Of a DNA stretch of 64,000 nucleotides, positions 8,802 to 17,247 are shown in pieces. A model generated the notes under the pieces. It saw nothing but the letters and a program-made list of their open reading frames with translations, made no database searches and had not been told where the DNA came from. Made by a program: the position numbers and the translations under genes. Source of the DNA: Pseudomonas sp. GD03858 (lineage in GTDB: Bacteria; Pseudomonadota; Gammaproteobacteria; Pseudomonadales; Pseudomonadaceae); the NCBI RefSeq assembly GCF_029840925.1, contig NZ_JAOCDM010000001.1:159671-223670 (forward strand). Direction: 5' to 3'. Within the stretch, counting starts at the first letter, position 1. Every line of letters starts with the position of its first letter.

Positions 8802-10164
8802 TACCACCTCCGCGGTGAGCGAGCAGCCACCATCGCAAGCAACTCAGCAACCGATCGGCCTCTATGAAGCCTTCCTGTTCTGGCTCAAGTTGGGATTCAT
8901 CAGCTTTGGCGGGCCCGCCGGGCAAATCTCGATCATGCATCAGGAACTGGTTGAGCGCCGGCGGTGGATTAGTGAGAAGCGATTTCTGCACGCGCTGAAC
9001 TACTGCATGTTGCTGCCTGGTCCTGAAGCTCAGCAGCTCGCGACGTACATCGGCTGGCTCATGCACCGCACCTGGGGCGGGGTGATTGCTGGCGCATTAT
9101 TCGTGCTGCCTTCGCTGTTCATCCTGATCGGTTTGTCCTGGGTCTACGTCGCCTTTGGCGAGGTACCGGTAGTCGCGGGGATCTTTTATGGCATCAAGCC
9201 AGCGGTCACGGCCATTGTCGTCCATGCCGCCCACCGGATTGGCTCGCGAGCCCTGAAGAATGGCTGGCTGTGGACCATGGCTGGTGCTTCGTTCGTGGCC
9301 ATCTTCGCCCTCAACGTGCCGTTCCCGCTGATCGTGCTGGTGGTTGCCATCATCGGCTATGTGGGTGGGCGCTTTGCCCCAGGCAAGTTCGTGATCGGTG
9401 GCAGTCATGGAGCCGCAAAGAGCAACTATGGCCCGGCACTGATTGATGACGACACTCCGGCCCCTGAGCATGCCCGCTTCAGTTGGGGTCACTTATTGCG
9501 CTTGCTGCTGGTCGGTGCTGCGCTCTGGGTCCTGCCCATGGGGCTGCTGACGCTGTCGTTTGGCTGGGGAGCAACCCTGACGCAGATGGGCTGGTTCTTC
9601 ACCAAGGCCGCACTGCTGACCTTTGGTGGTGCTTACGCGGTGCTGCCCTATGTCTACCAGGGCGCGGTCGGGCACTACGGCTGGCTGACGCCGACCCAAA
9701 TGATCGATGGCCTCGCCTTGGGGGAAACCACGCCCGGACCACTGATCATGGTGGTCGCCTTCGTCGGCTTCGTGGGGGGGTATGTGCATCCGATGTTCGG
9801 TGTGGAACACCCATTCCTTGCCGGCGCAGTCGCGGCGAGCCTCGTCACCTGGTTCACCTTCCTGCCGTCGTTCATCTTCATCCTTGCTGGCGGCCCCGTG
9901 GTGGAGTCAACTCACAACGAGATGAAATTCACCGCACCGCTGACAGGCATCACCGCCGCTGTGGTGGGGGTAATTCTGAACCTCGCCATGTTCTTCGGCT
10001 ACCACGTGCTCTGGCCAAAAGGCTTCAGTGGGACGTTTGATTGGCCTTCAGCGGTGATCGCGGTTGCTGCAGCAGTTGCCATGTTCCGCTTCAAGCGCGG
10101 TGTGATACAGGTGCTGTTTGTCTGCGCACTGGCCGGCTTGGCAGTTCACATGTTGCGTGTATGA
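8794..10164 (+). CDS. chrA: Chromate efflux transporter ChrA
   Basis: 456 residues from the ATG at 8794, which overlaps the end of chrB. It is a two-half CHR-family membrane protein. The first half has GGPAGQISIMHQELVERRRW and LPGPEAQQLATYIG; the second half repeats the pattern with TFGGAYAVLPYVYQ and GETTPGPLIM. About ten to twelve hydrophobic segments are visible. ChrA proteins expel chromate from the cytoplasm using the membrane potential. A long hydrophilic linker (about residues 200-235) joins the halves. Confidence 0.93.
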   Translation: MVDTTSAVSEQPPSQATQQPIGLYEAFLFWLKLGFISFGGPAGQISIMHQELVERRRWISEKRFLHALNYCMLLPGPEAQQLATYIGWLMHRTWGGVIAGALFVLPSLFILIGLSWVYVAFGEVPVVAGIFYGIKPAVTAIVVHAAHRIGSRALKNGWLWTMAGASFVAIFALNVPFPLIVLVVAIIGYVGGRFAPGKFVIGGSHGAAKSNYGPALIDDDTPAPEHARFSWGHLLRLLLVGAALWVLPMGLLTLSFGWGATLTQMGWFFTKAALLTFGGAYAVLPYVYQGAVGHYGWLTPTQMIDGLALGETTPGPLIMVVAFVGFVGGYVHPMFGVEHPFLAGAVAASLVTWFTFLPSFIFILAGGPVVESTHNEMKFTAPLTGITAAVVGVILNLAMFFGYHVLWPKGFSGTFDWPSAVIAVAAAVAMFRFKRGVIQVLFVCALAGLAVHMLRV

Positions 10165-10716
10165 AACCAGATGATATGCCCGACAGTTCAGCACTTTGGG
10201 TCGGTCGCGGCTTCTTCTAACGACGTCCACAGGCCGCGCCTATGTGCTTTATCACGTTGGAGATAAGCTGCCGCTCACCAGTGTCCGCTTTGGGTCGATA
10301 GCGGTCATTCGCGACGTGGCAGATCCCTAATAACGGACCGTGTTCTGTGCTCAAATGCCAAGATGTCCGCCTAATGTCTCACCGCTCTGGGTCGATAGCA
10401 GCCGTGTGAAAAAATTTCCATACGGACGCGGCACTGTCCTGCTTTCGACCACACCGCCATGGAGTTACACTGAAATCCAAGCTGCACCATCTCGACAGCT
10501 GTCAGAAATCGCCATTCTCGATCGTGCATCCTGCTGGGGGTATCGCGGGTATTTTTGGGGGTACATTTCTGCTTTTTGGAGCCAGAAATGCCGTTCCAGA
10601 GGCCTTTCCAAATGTTCTTTGGCGACCCTGAGAGTCTTTGATATTCCAGTAGTTCCGCTAGGGCCATGGCCCATCCCAGGCACCACTCCGGGACCGGCCT
10701 GCTTGACAGACTTGCG
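10165..10716. repeat. Repeat-rich non-coding stretch with TGGGTCGATAGC cores
   Basis: About 550 bases with no convincing gene. Three copies or variants of the intergenic repeat are seen: a divergent one at about 10193-10225 (CTTTGGGTCGGTCGCGGC), one at 10284-10320 (GCTTTGGGTCGATAGCGGTC then ATTCGCGACGTGGC), and a partial one at 10384-10405 (CTCTGGGTCGATAGCAGC). The open frames here are biased by the repeats and lack ribosome sites. The region looks like decayed accessory DNA. Confidence 0.5.
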
Positions 10717-11340
10717 TCACAAAGCATCCATCTCAGCAATATCGCGTGCCACCTGATCCGCAGAGTGGTCGAACATCACCTGTTCCTACGTATCCAGCGG
10801 CAACTCAATCACCCGCGTCCCCCCTACACAGGGCACTCCCATGGCGATGCCTGTTCGCCCGTACTCACCCGTCGGCAAGATGTGGTTTCGTCCGTTGCCG
10901 ATAGCCTCCACCATCTGCGCGATTGCGACACCCGGCATCACAGGCGCTGCCCAGCTTCTTCAAGCCCAGAATCTCGCCACCGCCCTGGCGTGTGCGCTCC
11001 ACACCTTTCTCGATCAGCTCATTGGACAGGAAGTGAGACAGAGGTATCGACCCAGCGCATGAGCGGCACCCTGCTGTCGCCATGTCCTCCCAGGACCAGC
11101 GCCGAGATATCCCAGGCAGAAAAACCTGTCTGTTCGGCGATAAAACACTTCATCCGCGCCGTATCCAGCACTCCTGCCTGCCCGAACACCTTCTTGCGTT
11201 CCAGCCCACTCCGACACCAAGCCTGGCAGGTCGGCACGTCAACCGGATTCGCCACCACCAACACTGTCGCCGCCGGAGCGTGACGTTTGATGTCCTGCAT
11301 GATGCCATCGAGGATGGGCAGAACGCACAAGTGGACAGGT
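10717..11340 (-). pseudogene. Decayed NAD-dependent malate dehydrogenase
   Basis: On the minus strand, fragments in different frames line up in the correct order with a lactate/malate dehydrogenase. At 11330-11050 are TVLVVANPVDV, GQAGVLDTARMKCFIAEQ and LVLGGHGDSRVPLMR. Near 11030-10940 are LSNELIEKGVERTRQGGGEI and LGLKKLGSA. Near 10860-10720 are TGIAMGVPCVGG, RVIELPLDT, an in-frame TAG at 10786-10788, then FDHSADQVARDIAEMDAL and a stop. The N-terminal NAD-binding third is missing. Frameshifts, an internal stop and the truncation make it non-functional. The identity comes from the conserved NPVDV, HGDS and ERTRxGG motifs. Confidence 0.8.
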
Positions 11341-11600
11341 AGACATTAGAGGATCACATCTATTCCAGACGAAAGCATAAGCTGGAGTTCTAATACCCTC
11401 CCTCCAAAGGCTAGTTTCAATTAAGACAGACACCGTCCAAGCGATGGATTGCGATTGTTAACCAAAGCCGAACAATGTCTTAACTGTCTAAGCATTTTAC
11501 CCAAGACGCCACGGGGTGAAAATCCAATCACACCTTTTAAAAGTATCACCCCCTCCAACGAGTGATGCCTCCAAGGGTGACATTTAACAGGAGACCCGAA

Positions 11601-11873
11601 ATGAAAACCTTAATTGTACTTGCCGTTCTTGGATTCGCCAGCCAGACTTTTGCCGCACAAAGCTCAAACGAAATTAACAATGCTGTCTCTAGCGAAGCAC
11701 AGGCATACACATACGATATGAAACTGGATATCGACAGCGTGATTTCGACCTCGAGCGAGAGCGCTAACTGTGGCGTCGTACCGGCCCGCATGACCTTCAT
11801 GGACCATAACGGTCACGCGCACACCATCGAGTACCACAAGAGTTCCGACTCGTGCCAGGGTGAAAATGGTTGA
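11601..11873 (+). CDS. Small secreted DUF2790 protein
   Basis: 90 residues from the ATG at 11601; AACAGGAGA lies just upstream. Signal peptide MKTLIVLAVLGFASQTFA, then a mature part of about 70 residues with the DUF2790 pattern: YTYDMKLDIDSVIS, then CGVVPARMTFMDHNGHAHTIEY, split by a Ser-rich turn, and a final SSDSC that may pair with the first Cys. DUF2790 proteins are small periplasmic proteins found mostly in pseudomonads, several of them near copper-responsive genes; their role is unknown. A strong bidirectional terminator follows. Confidence 0.85.
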   Translation: MKTLIVLAVLGFASQTFAAQSSNEINNAVSSEAQAYTYDMKLDIDSVISTSSESANCGVVPARMTFMDHNGHAHTIEYHKSSDSCQGENG

Positions 11874-11882
11874 TGGGTGCTC

Positions 11883-11907
11883 CGAGGCGAGCCTAATGCT
11901 CGCCTCG
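11883..11907. terminator. Bidirectional terminator between DUF2790 and lysR genes
   Basis: A perfect 10-bp inverted repeat, CGAGGCGAGC / GCTCGCCTCG, with the loop CTAAT. It sits between two convergent genes and overlaps the last codons of the lysR gene. Confidence 0.7.
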
Positions 11908-12840
11908 CCCTTGTAGGATCAGTTCATCGGCAGTCAACCGTTCAGGCAGATATTTTTTCAAGTAATCAATCCAGGTTCTGACCTTGGCATCCAGAAAATG
12001 TCGAGACGGGTAGATTGCTGTGATACTTCGCTGATTAGCGCGTACATGAGGCAACAGGCAAACCAAATCACCATTCGTTATTGCCGCTGCTGCCACGTAG
12101 CTGGGAATCAAACAAATACCCATGTTCTCCTTGGCGGCCTGAGCGAGTGCGTCTGCCACATTTACAGAAAACTGCTGGCGGACCGGCAGCAACTCCCCAA
12201 TATCAACTCCCTCTATCTCCCATCCCATCGGAAAGGCAGGGTCGCGCAACCCTAAACACCTGTGTCCGATTAGATCTTTAAGTGATGTTGGCGCCCCATG
12301 CTCCTCAATATAACCACGTCCGGCACACAGCACACTGTAGGTCGAGCCCAGCGTCTGCGCGATAAAGCCTGAGTCGGCCACTCGGCTATCGGCAGAGATG
12401 ACCAGGTCGTAGCCTTCAGCAATCATGTCCGGTGCCAGCTGAGAGAGGTTCAATTCAAAATCGACATTCGGATGTAAACCCGAGTATTGGGCGATCAAGG
12501 GGATAACATGATAATGACCGATGCCGTTAGGCGAGTGCACACGCAACTTCCCGAACGCTTGCAGATGAGCACCAGCCGCCTCGAGCTCTGCAATTTTCAT
12601 TTCTTCGATAATGCTGCGACATCTCTCCAGGTAACGCTGCCCTGCCTCGGTCAGGGCCAGTTTCCTGGTGGTTCTGTTTATCAGCCGTGCCTGTAGGTGG
12701 CTTTCGAGATCGGAGATGCTTCGCGAGACATGCGGAGTCGAAAAACCCAAGGACTCAGCCGCAGCGGTGAAACTGCCATGTTCTATAACTCGAACGAAAA
12801 TCTGCATCGCATGGAAGATCTCCACGGCATATTCCCTCAT
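11893..12840 (-). CDS. LysR-type transcriptional regulator
   Basis: 315 residues. The N-terminal winged helix-turn-helix starts near residue 10 (MQIFVRVIEHGSFTAAAESLG, in two adjoining pieces) and ends with RTTRKLALTEAGQRYLERC. The effector domain is typical of the CrgA/DmlR-like branch (FGKLRVHSPNGIGHY near 95, LCAGRGYIEEHG near 170). It is the last gene leftward of lvaD, 88 bp downstream of the lvaD stop and in the same direction. No divergently transcribed target is evident, and nothing here shows its regulon. The start could also be the Met at residue 11. Confidence 0.85.
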   Translation of the reverse strand: MREYAVEIFHAMQIFVRVIEHGSFTAAAESLGFSTPHVSRSISDLESHLQARLINRTTRKLALTEAGQRYLERCRSIIEEMKIAELEAAGAHLQAFGKLRVHSPNGIGHYHVIPLIAQYSGLHPNVDFELNLSQLAPDMIAEGYDLVISADSRVADSGFIAQTLGSTYSVLCAGRGYIEEHGAPTSLKDLIGHRCLGLRDPAFPMGWEIEGVDIGELLPVRQQFSVNVADALAQAAKENMGICLIPSYVAAAAITNGDLVCLLPHVRANQRSITAIYPSRHFLDAKVRTWIDYLKKYLPERLTADELILQGRGEH

Positions 12841-12928
12841 GTAGCATCCAGGGGGCAGGCGAAGCCCGCTCGGGCTTCACCCTCAGCCTGGCTGCGCATC
12901 AGCCCAGCCTGGTCAGAAGCTTAGCGGC

Positions 12929-13708
12929 TCACAGACCTGCGCAGGCGTGGCCGCCATCGACGATGACTTCCGCTCCCGTCATGCCCTTCCCCGCATCGGA
13001 CGCCAGCAACAGCAGCGCACCATCCAGATCGCCGCTGACACAGAACCTGCGACTGGGAATACGTGCGCGCAAGCGTTCACCCGCTTCGCTGGCCAGGAAC
13101 TGCTGATTGATCTCGGTAGCGATGTAACCCGGCGCGAGGGCGTTGACGCGCACACCGTGACGGGACAGTTCCAAGGCCATGGAGCGGGTCAGATGGCTGA
13201 GCCCGGCCTTGGCCGCGCAATACGGCCCGACCCCTCCGCCGACACGGCTGGCCAGGATCGACGTCACATTGATCAGGCTGCCGCTGCGCCCCGCCGCGAT
13301 CATGCGCCTGGCACACTCCTGCGCCACGATCCAGGCGCCCTTGAGGTTGGTGTCGACGATGCCGTCCCAATCCTGGTCGTCATAGTCCAGCACCCGCTTG
13401 GTATCGCTGACCCCGGCATTGTTGACGAGCACATCCAAACCGCCGAAGTCCGCCTCCACGGCGTCGAGGCAGGCGATGACGGACTGGCGGGAAGTCACGT
13501 CCAACGCATAGGCCCTGGCCTCATGCCCTTCGAACGCCAGGTCGCTGACCAGGTCATCCAGGCGCTCCACCCGCCGAGCCGCAACCGCGACGCGCGCGCC
13601 CGCCGCGGCAAGGGTCTTGGCAAAGTGCAGCCCCAGCCCGCTCGAAGCCCCCGTCACGAGCACGCGCTTGCCGGTCAGGTCGAAAAGCCGTGTGATGAAA
13701 TCAGTCAC
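12929..13708 (-). CDS. lvaD: SDR oxidoreductase LvaD (levulinyl-CoA reductase)
   Basis: 259 residues. Classical short-chain dehydrogenase: TGASSGLG near residues 20-27, NNAG near 92-95, catalytic Ser in NVTSILAS and YCAAK near 162-166. In the P. putida levulinic acid pathway the SDR LvaD reduces levulinyl-CoA to 4-hydroxyvaleryl-CoA. The assignment rests on company: the gene overlaps the acyl-CoA dehydrogenase by 4 bases (ATGA) and is the last gene of the lvaA-lvaB-phosphatase-lvaC-lvaD arm. Substrate specificity cannot be read from the sequence. A role with longer 4-oxo acids is possible. Confidence 0.75.
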   Translation of the reverse strand: MTDFITRLFDLTGKRVLVTGASSGLGLHFAKTLAAAGARVAVAARRVERLDDLVSDLAFEGHEARAYALDVTSRQSVIACLDAVEADFGGLDVLVNNAGVSDTKRVLDYDDQDWDGIVDTNLKGAWIVAQECARRMIAAGRSGSLINVTSILASRVGGGVGPYCAAKAGLSHLTRSMALELSRHGVRVNALAPGYIATEINQQFLASEAGERLRARIPSRRFCVSGDLDGALLLLASDAGKGMTGAEVIVDGGHACAGL

Positions 13709-14880
13709 AGCGCACCCCCTTCGACCCGCGACAGGATCTTGCGTGCCAGGCTCATGCGATGAACCTCGTTAGGGCCGTCGTAGATCCTGAAACCTCGGGC
13801 GTCACGGAAGATTCGGTCGACGATCGCCTCGCTGGTGACGCCTTGCCCGCCAAGCACCTGCACGCTGCGGTCGATGACGCGCCAGATCCCTTCCGAGCTG
13901 ATGACCTTGGCCATGCTCGACTCGAAATTGCCACGTTCGCCCTGGTCCAGCACCCAGGCGCAATGCCAGATCGCCAGGCGCGTGGTGTGCAGGTCCATCT
14001 CGTTGTCGGCGAGCATGAAACCGACCCCTTGATGCTCACCCAGGCGCTTGCCGAAGGATTCGCGTTTGCCGGCATAGCTGCAGGCCACCTCGTGCGCGCG
14101 ACGCGCCTGCCCCAGCCAGCGCATGCAATGCGTCAGGCGGGCCGGCGCCAGGCGCACCTGGGCATAACGGAAGCCCTTGCCGACCTCGCCGAGCACATGG
14201 CTCGCGGGAACGCGAAGGTTCTCGAAACGCAGCACGCAATGGCCGCCCGTGAAGCAGGTGTCCAGCGAGTCCATCATGCGCTCGAGGATGAACCCCGGCG
14301 CGTCGGTATCAGTCAGGAACATGGTGGCGTTACCGTCTTCGGTGCGCGCCATGATGATCGCGAAGCTCGCGCCTTCGGCGCCGGTGATCAACCACTTGCG
14401 GCCGTTGATCAGGTAATCGTCGCCATCGCGTACCGCAGTGGTCATCAGCATCGAGGGGTCCGAACCCGCGCCCGGAGAGGGTTCGGTCATGGCGAAGCAG
14501 GAACGGATCAGCCCTTGCACCAGCGGGCGCAACCAGCGGTCCTTCTGCGCCTCGGTGGCGACCACTTCCATCAGGTGGATGTTGCCTTCGTCCGGGGCGT
14601 GGATGTTCATTGCCGTCGGCCCCAACGGGGAGTAGGCCGCTTCTTCGAAGATGATGGCCTTGGCGATATGGGTCAGGCCCAGTCCGCCCATTTGCGTCGA
14701 CGCATGCGGTGTCAGCAGGCCGTGAGCGCGCGCCTTGGCCACCAGTTCATCACGCAGCTCGGCGGTGGGGCCGTGGGACGTCTGGCGAGGGTCGCCCTCC
14801 AGCGGGACGATCTCATTGGCGATGAATTCGCGGACACGCGCCTGGAGCGCAAGCAGATCAGCAGAGAGTGCAAAGTTCAT
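13705..14880 (-). CDS. lvaC: Acyl-CoA dehydrogenase LvaC
   Basis: 391 residues from the Met at 14880 (MNFALSADLLALQ); the open frame runs further upstream, but that part overlaps the phosphatase gene and has no dehydrogenase sequence. It is of the ACAD10/11-like branch: CFAMTEPSPGAGSDPS near 148-163, RKWLITGAEGASFAIIMA near 180, and the C-terminal helical domain with QVLGGQGVTSEAIVDRIFRD and RIYDGPNEVHRMSLARK. In the lva pathway LvaC acts after LvaA: phosphorylated 4-hydroxyacyl-CoA is converted to the enoyl-CoA. FAD-dependent and cytosolic. It lies 25 bp after the histidine phosphatase. Confidence 0.8.
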   Translation of the reverse strand: MNFALSADLLALQARVREFIANEIVPLEGDPRQTSHGPTAELRDELVAKARAHGLLTPHASTQMGGLGLTHIAKAIIFEEAAYSPLGPTAMNIHAPDEGNIHLMEVVATEAQKDRWLRPLVQGLIRSCFAMTEPSPGAGSDPSMLMTTAVRDGDDYLINGRKWLITGAEGASFAIIMARTEDGNATMFLTDTDAPGFILERMMDSLDTCFTGGHCVLRFENLRVPASHVLGEVGKGFRYAQVRLAPARLTHCMRWLGQARRAHEVACSYAGKRESFGKRLGEHQGVGFMLADNEMDLHTTRLAIWHCAWVLDQGERGNFESSMAKVISSEGIWRVIDRSVQVLGGQGVTSEAIVDRIFRDARGFRIYDGPNEVHRMSLARKILSRVEGGAL

Positions 14881-14905
14881 GTCGAATACCTTGGCAAGTG
14901 GCGAG

Positions 14906-15625
14906 TCAGGCACGCAGCCCGCTCGGTTGAATGGCGCGGTACAGACTCTCCAGAACGGTGTCGTGAAGGCCTGCCTTGTGCGGGTCGTAGGGGGTGAAGT
15001 TGAGGGCGCGCAGGCTGGCGCCGTAGCGTTGCCTGCCGTGGCTGTCGACATCGAGGACGTTCAGGCAGGCGTAGTCCTGCTCGAACGCGGCGATGCCTGG
15101 CAGGCCTATGCCGGTGGCCCAGGCAAGAAGCACGCGGTTGACGGCATCGTGGCTGACGACCAGCGCGCACTGCCACGAATCATCCTCAAGCAACTCGAGG
15201 AAGGTACCCAGCACACGCTGGCTGAAGTCGGACCAACGTTCGCCGCCCAGGAAGCTCGCCCCAGGCTCGGCCGCGCCGGAATAGGCGCCGATGACCGCTT
15301 CACGCAAGCCGGGCGCTGGAATTTCGCGCAGGCGCCCGGCGCGAATCTCCCGCAGCTCCGTGCGCGTTTCGATCGGCGCCGCGCGGTCGCCTAGCAGCAG
15401 GCTCAACGTCTCTTGCGCCCGTGGGTAGTCGGAAACCAGCACCCGGTCGAAGTGCGTCCCTTGCAGCACTGCGCCGAGCGCGGTGGCTTGCTCCACGCCC
15501 TTGGGCGAGAGGCTCACGCTACGCGGATCCAGCGGCCGCCCCTGAGCGTCGAAGTACTCGACGTGCCCATGCCGAACCAGGTAGCAACGCCGCCGGCGTG
15601 CCGGGGCTTCGTGGTCAATGGCCAT
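14906..15625 (-). CDS. Histidine phosphatase family protein inserted in the lva arm
   Basis: 239 residues from the Met at 15625. Phosphoglycerate-mutase fold: the catalytic RHG motif in CYLVRHGHVEYF near residue 15-25, YPRAQETLSLL near 70, a Glu after REIRAGRLREIP, and the second catalytic His in ALVVSHDAVNRVLLAW near 160. Its start overlaps the lvaB end by 11 bases, so it is a real member of the operon. I know of no such gene inside the P. putida lva operon. Because the pathway makes phosphorylated acyl-CoA intermediates, a phosphatase here could remove or recycle dead-end phosphoesters; that is inference. Confidence 0.85.
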   Translation of the reverse strand: MAIDHEAPARRRRCYLVRHGHVEYFDAQGRPLDPRSVSLSPKGVEQATALGAVLQGTHFDRVLVSDYPRAQETLSLLLGDRAAPIETRTELREIRAGRLREIPAPGLREAVIGAYSGAAEPGASFLGGERWSDFSQRVLGTFLELLEDDSWQCALVVSHDAVNRVLLAWATGIGLPGIAAFEQDYACLNVLDVDSHGRQRYGASLRALNFTPYDPHKAGLHDTVLESLYRAIQPSGLRA

Positions 15626-15998
15626 CGCGCAGTACCTTCGGGTTGCTGATGGCCAACCGCGCCTGGGTGATCCGCTGCAAGGCGTCCAGCATCTGCAACT
15701 GCGCATTGTCCGCTTCATCGAAAACACCTTTGCGGATGAAGCTGGCCAACAGGCTGCGCGCATGCGCAGGCGTTATCTCGGCCAGGCCATGGCGGGCCAT
15801 GATCTGCGCCAGCGCGTTCGCCTCGATGCTGGCCAACGCCGGCCCCTGCTCGAGTTCTCGTTCGACGATGGCCATGGCCCGGGCGATCATCCTGCATTCG
15901 TAAAGGCGCGCCCCCTTGAGTTCGGGGAGCACCTCGTCGATCAGCACGGACCTGGCGGTGCTCAGCAGGTCGATGGTGGCGAGGGTATTGGTGTTCAT
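15615..15998 (-). CDS. lvaB: DUF6285 protein LvaB
   Basis: 127 residues, all helical, with no signal or membrane segment. Motifs of the family include LLSTARSVLIDEVLPEL near 10-26 and RMIARAMAIVERELEQG near 36-52. In the P. putida levulinate pathway the small LvaB protein is needed together with LvaA for phosphorylation of 4-hydroxyvaleryl-CoA. Here its start codon overlaps the lvaA stop (ATGA), the same tight pairing. Its own catalytic role, if any, is not evident from sequence. Confidence 0.8.
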   Translation of the reverse strand: MNTNTLATIDLLSTARSVLIDEVLPELKGARLYECRMIARAMAIVERELEQGPALASIEANALAQIMARHGLAEITPAHARSLLASFIRKGVFDEADNAQLQMLDALQRITQARLAISNPKVLRDGH

Positions 15999-17053
15999 GG
16001 ACGCGCTCCGCTAAGCCGAAGAATTTCATGTTCGAGTTCCGCGACCAGATAGCCGGTGAGGGCCAGCTCCAGGGACGGTTGCTGGCCACTGGCATGGCGC
16101 TGCGCCTGTTGCAGCGCGACCACCGCCCAGCGCAGATGCGCCAGCAGCTGCCAGAAACGCAGGTCCTCTGCGCCGATGCGGTACCCGCCTACCGCCGCGT
16201 AGCCATCCAGGAATGCGCTCAGCTCGCCGATGCCGCCGGCCTCCCGCTCGGGCCTGGCGAAACGCCAACAACGGGCGGTGAACCAGCCGATGTCTTCGCG
16301 GGGGTCACCCCAGCCCGCGAACTCCCAGTCGAGGATGCCGCTGAGCCGGCCTTCGTCGACCATGTAATTGCCGGTCCGATAGTCGCGGTGCAACAGTCGT
16401 GGCGATTCGCACGCAGGTTTGTGCAGCTCGCACCAGCGCAGCCCCCATTCGATCACCGGGTGCTTCTCGGGCAGTGCGTCCAGATACTCCCGATATTGAT
16501 CGATGCTCGCCTGTACCGGGTCTTTGGCTGGTGGCGGCAGGAATGCCAGGCCGGCATGGTCTGGCGTGATGCGATGAAGTTGCGCAAGATTCCTCCCCAG
16601 CGCGCGACACAGCTCGGCGCGCGAGGGGTCCAAGGCGGGGTCAGTGGTCAGGCGATGCCCGTTGGCGATACCTTCGAGCTTGCGCATGATGAAAAAGTCG
16701 CGGCCAATCACCGACGGATCGCGACACAGCCAGAGTGGCTCCGGCACCGCCACCCCGGCACCGTGCACGGCCGACAGGACGGCGAACTCCTGGGGCCTGC
16801 TCATGCTCACCGCCACGGAAGATGCCGCATCGGTGCGCAGGACCCAGCTGTCGCTGGACAGCCGTTCACCATCGCGCAACGTGCCGCTCAGTAGCCAATT
16901 CTCCTGAATCGCGCCGCCGGAAAGCCTTTGGCAATGGTTCAGCGCTACTTCGTCCATGCCTAGCTGGTGCCGCAGATACTCGCCGAGGGCGGGTAGCGCA
17001 TCGGGAATACTGATCCGCTCGAAGCTGGATCCTGTGGGGTGAGTGCTGTACAT
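15995..17053 (-). CDS. lvaA: Phosphotransferase LvaA (4-hydroxyacyl-CoA kinase)
   Basis: 352 residues from the Met at 17053 (MYSTHPTGSS). An upstream in-frame Met at 17098 is excluded because a sigma-54 promoter occupies 17095-17109. APH/ACAD10-like kinase fold: an N-lobe with SGGAIQENWLL near 50 and WVLRTD, then the catalytic loop LLHRDYRTGNYMVDEG near 225-240 and the metal-binding ILDWEFAGWGDPREDIGW near 245-262. In P. putida LvaA phosphorylates the 4-hydroxyl of 4-hydroxyvaleryl-CoA with ATP, which makes it a leaving group for later steps. It is the first gene of the leftward lva arm. Confidence 0.82.
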   Translation of the reverse strand: MYSTHPTGSSFERISIPDALPALGEYLRHQLGMDEVALNHCQRLSGGAIQENWLLSGTLRDGERLSSDSWVLRTDAASSVAVSMSRPQEFAVLSAVHGAGVAVPEPLWLCRDPSVIGRDFFIMRKLEGIANGHRLTTDPALDPSRAELCRALGRNLAQLHRITPDHAGLAFLPPPAKDPVQASIDQYREYLDALPEKHPVIEWGLRWCELHKPACESPRLLHRDYRTGNYMVDEGRLSGILDWEFAGWGDPREDIGWFTARCWRFARPEREAGGIGELSAFLDGYAAVGGYRIGAEDLRFWQLLAHLRWAVVALQQAQRHASGQQPSLELALTGYLVAELEHEILRLSGARP

Positions 17054-17094
17054 CGCGTCTTCAAACTCGCTCGGAAGGGTACGTATTCCCCTCA

Positions 17095-17109
17095 GCAAGA
17101 GCCGCGCCA
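17095..17109 (-). promoter_or_regulatory. Sigma-54 promoter for the lvaAB-phosphatase-lvaCD arm
   Basis: On the minus strand TGGCGC-GGCTC-TTGC, a near match to the -24/-12 consensus TGGCAC-N5-TTGC with GG and GC correctly spaced. The predicted start of transcription is about 30 bases before the lvaA ATG. The activator gene is divergently encoded next to it. Confidence 0.6.
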
Positions 17110-17206
17110 GCTTTTTAAAAACTCTATTTAGTCGTTATTTATCAATTAGTTGATGCTGAAATTGAGGATTTACCGTGGCTATCGGCACCAACCGCCATTG
17201 CAGATC

Positions 17207-17231
17207 TGAAACAACGGTTTCACTATGGAAA
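17207..17231. promoter_or_regulatory. Dyad, candidate upstream activator site for LvaR (left arm)
   Basis: A perfect inverted repeat TGAAAC-AACG-GTTTCA (17207-17222) runs into TTTCA-CTAT-GGAAA (17218-17231). It is about 100 bp upstream of the lvaA sigma-54 promoter, the usual place for an enhancer. The TTTCA-N4-TGAAA unit recurs twice upstream of lvaE at 19226-19259. Confidence 0.5.
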
Positions 17232-17247
17232 AAAACGGAAGCCGGCC

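Noticed and set aside
7645..10405. TGGGTCGATAGC repeats as a CRISPR array
   Set aside because: Copies are few, divergent and irregularly spaced, and there are no cas genes.
10340..10756. 138-codon plus-strand frame between chrA and the malate dehydrogenase relic
   Set aside because: Built from repeat sequence and antisense of the relic; no ribosome site or motif.
13759..14997. 412-codon plus-strand frame opposite lvaC
   Set aside because: Shadow of the acyl-CoA dehydrogenase gene; no motif.
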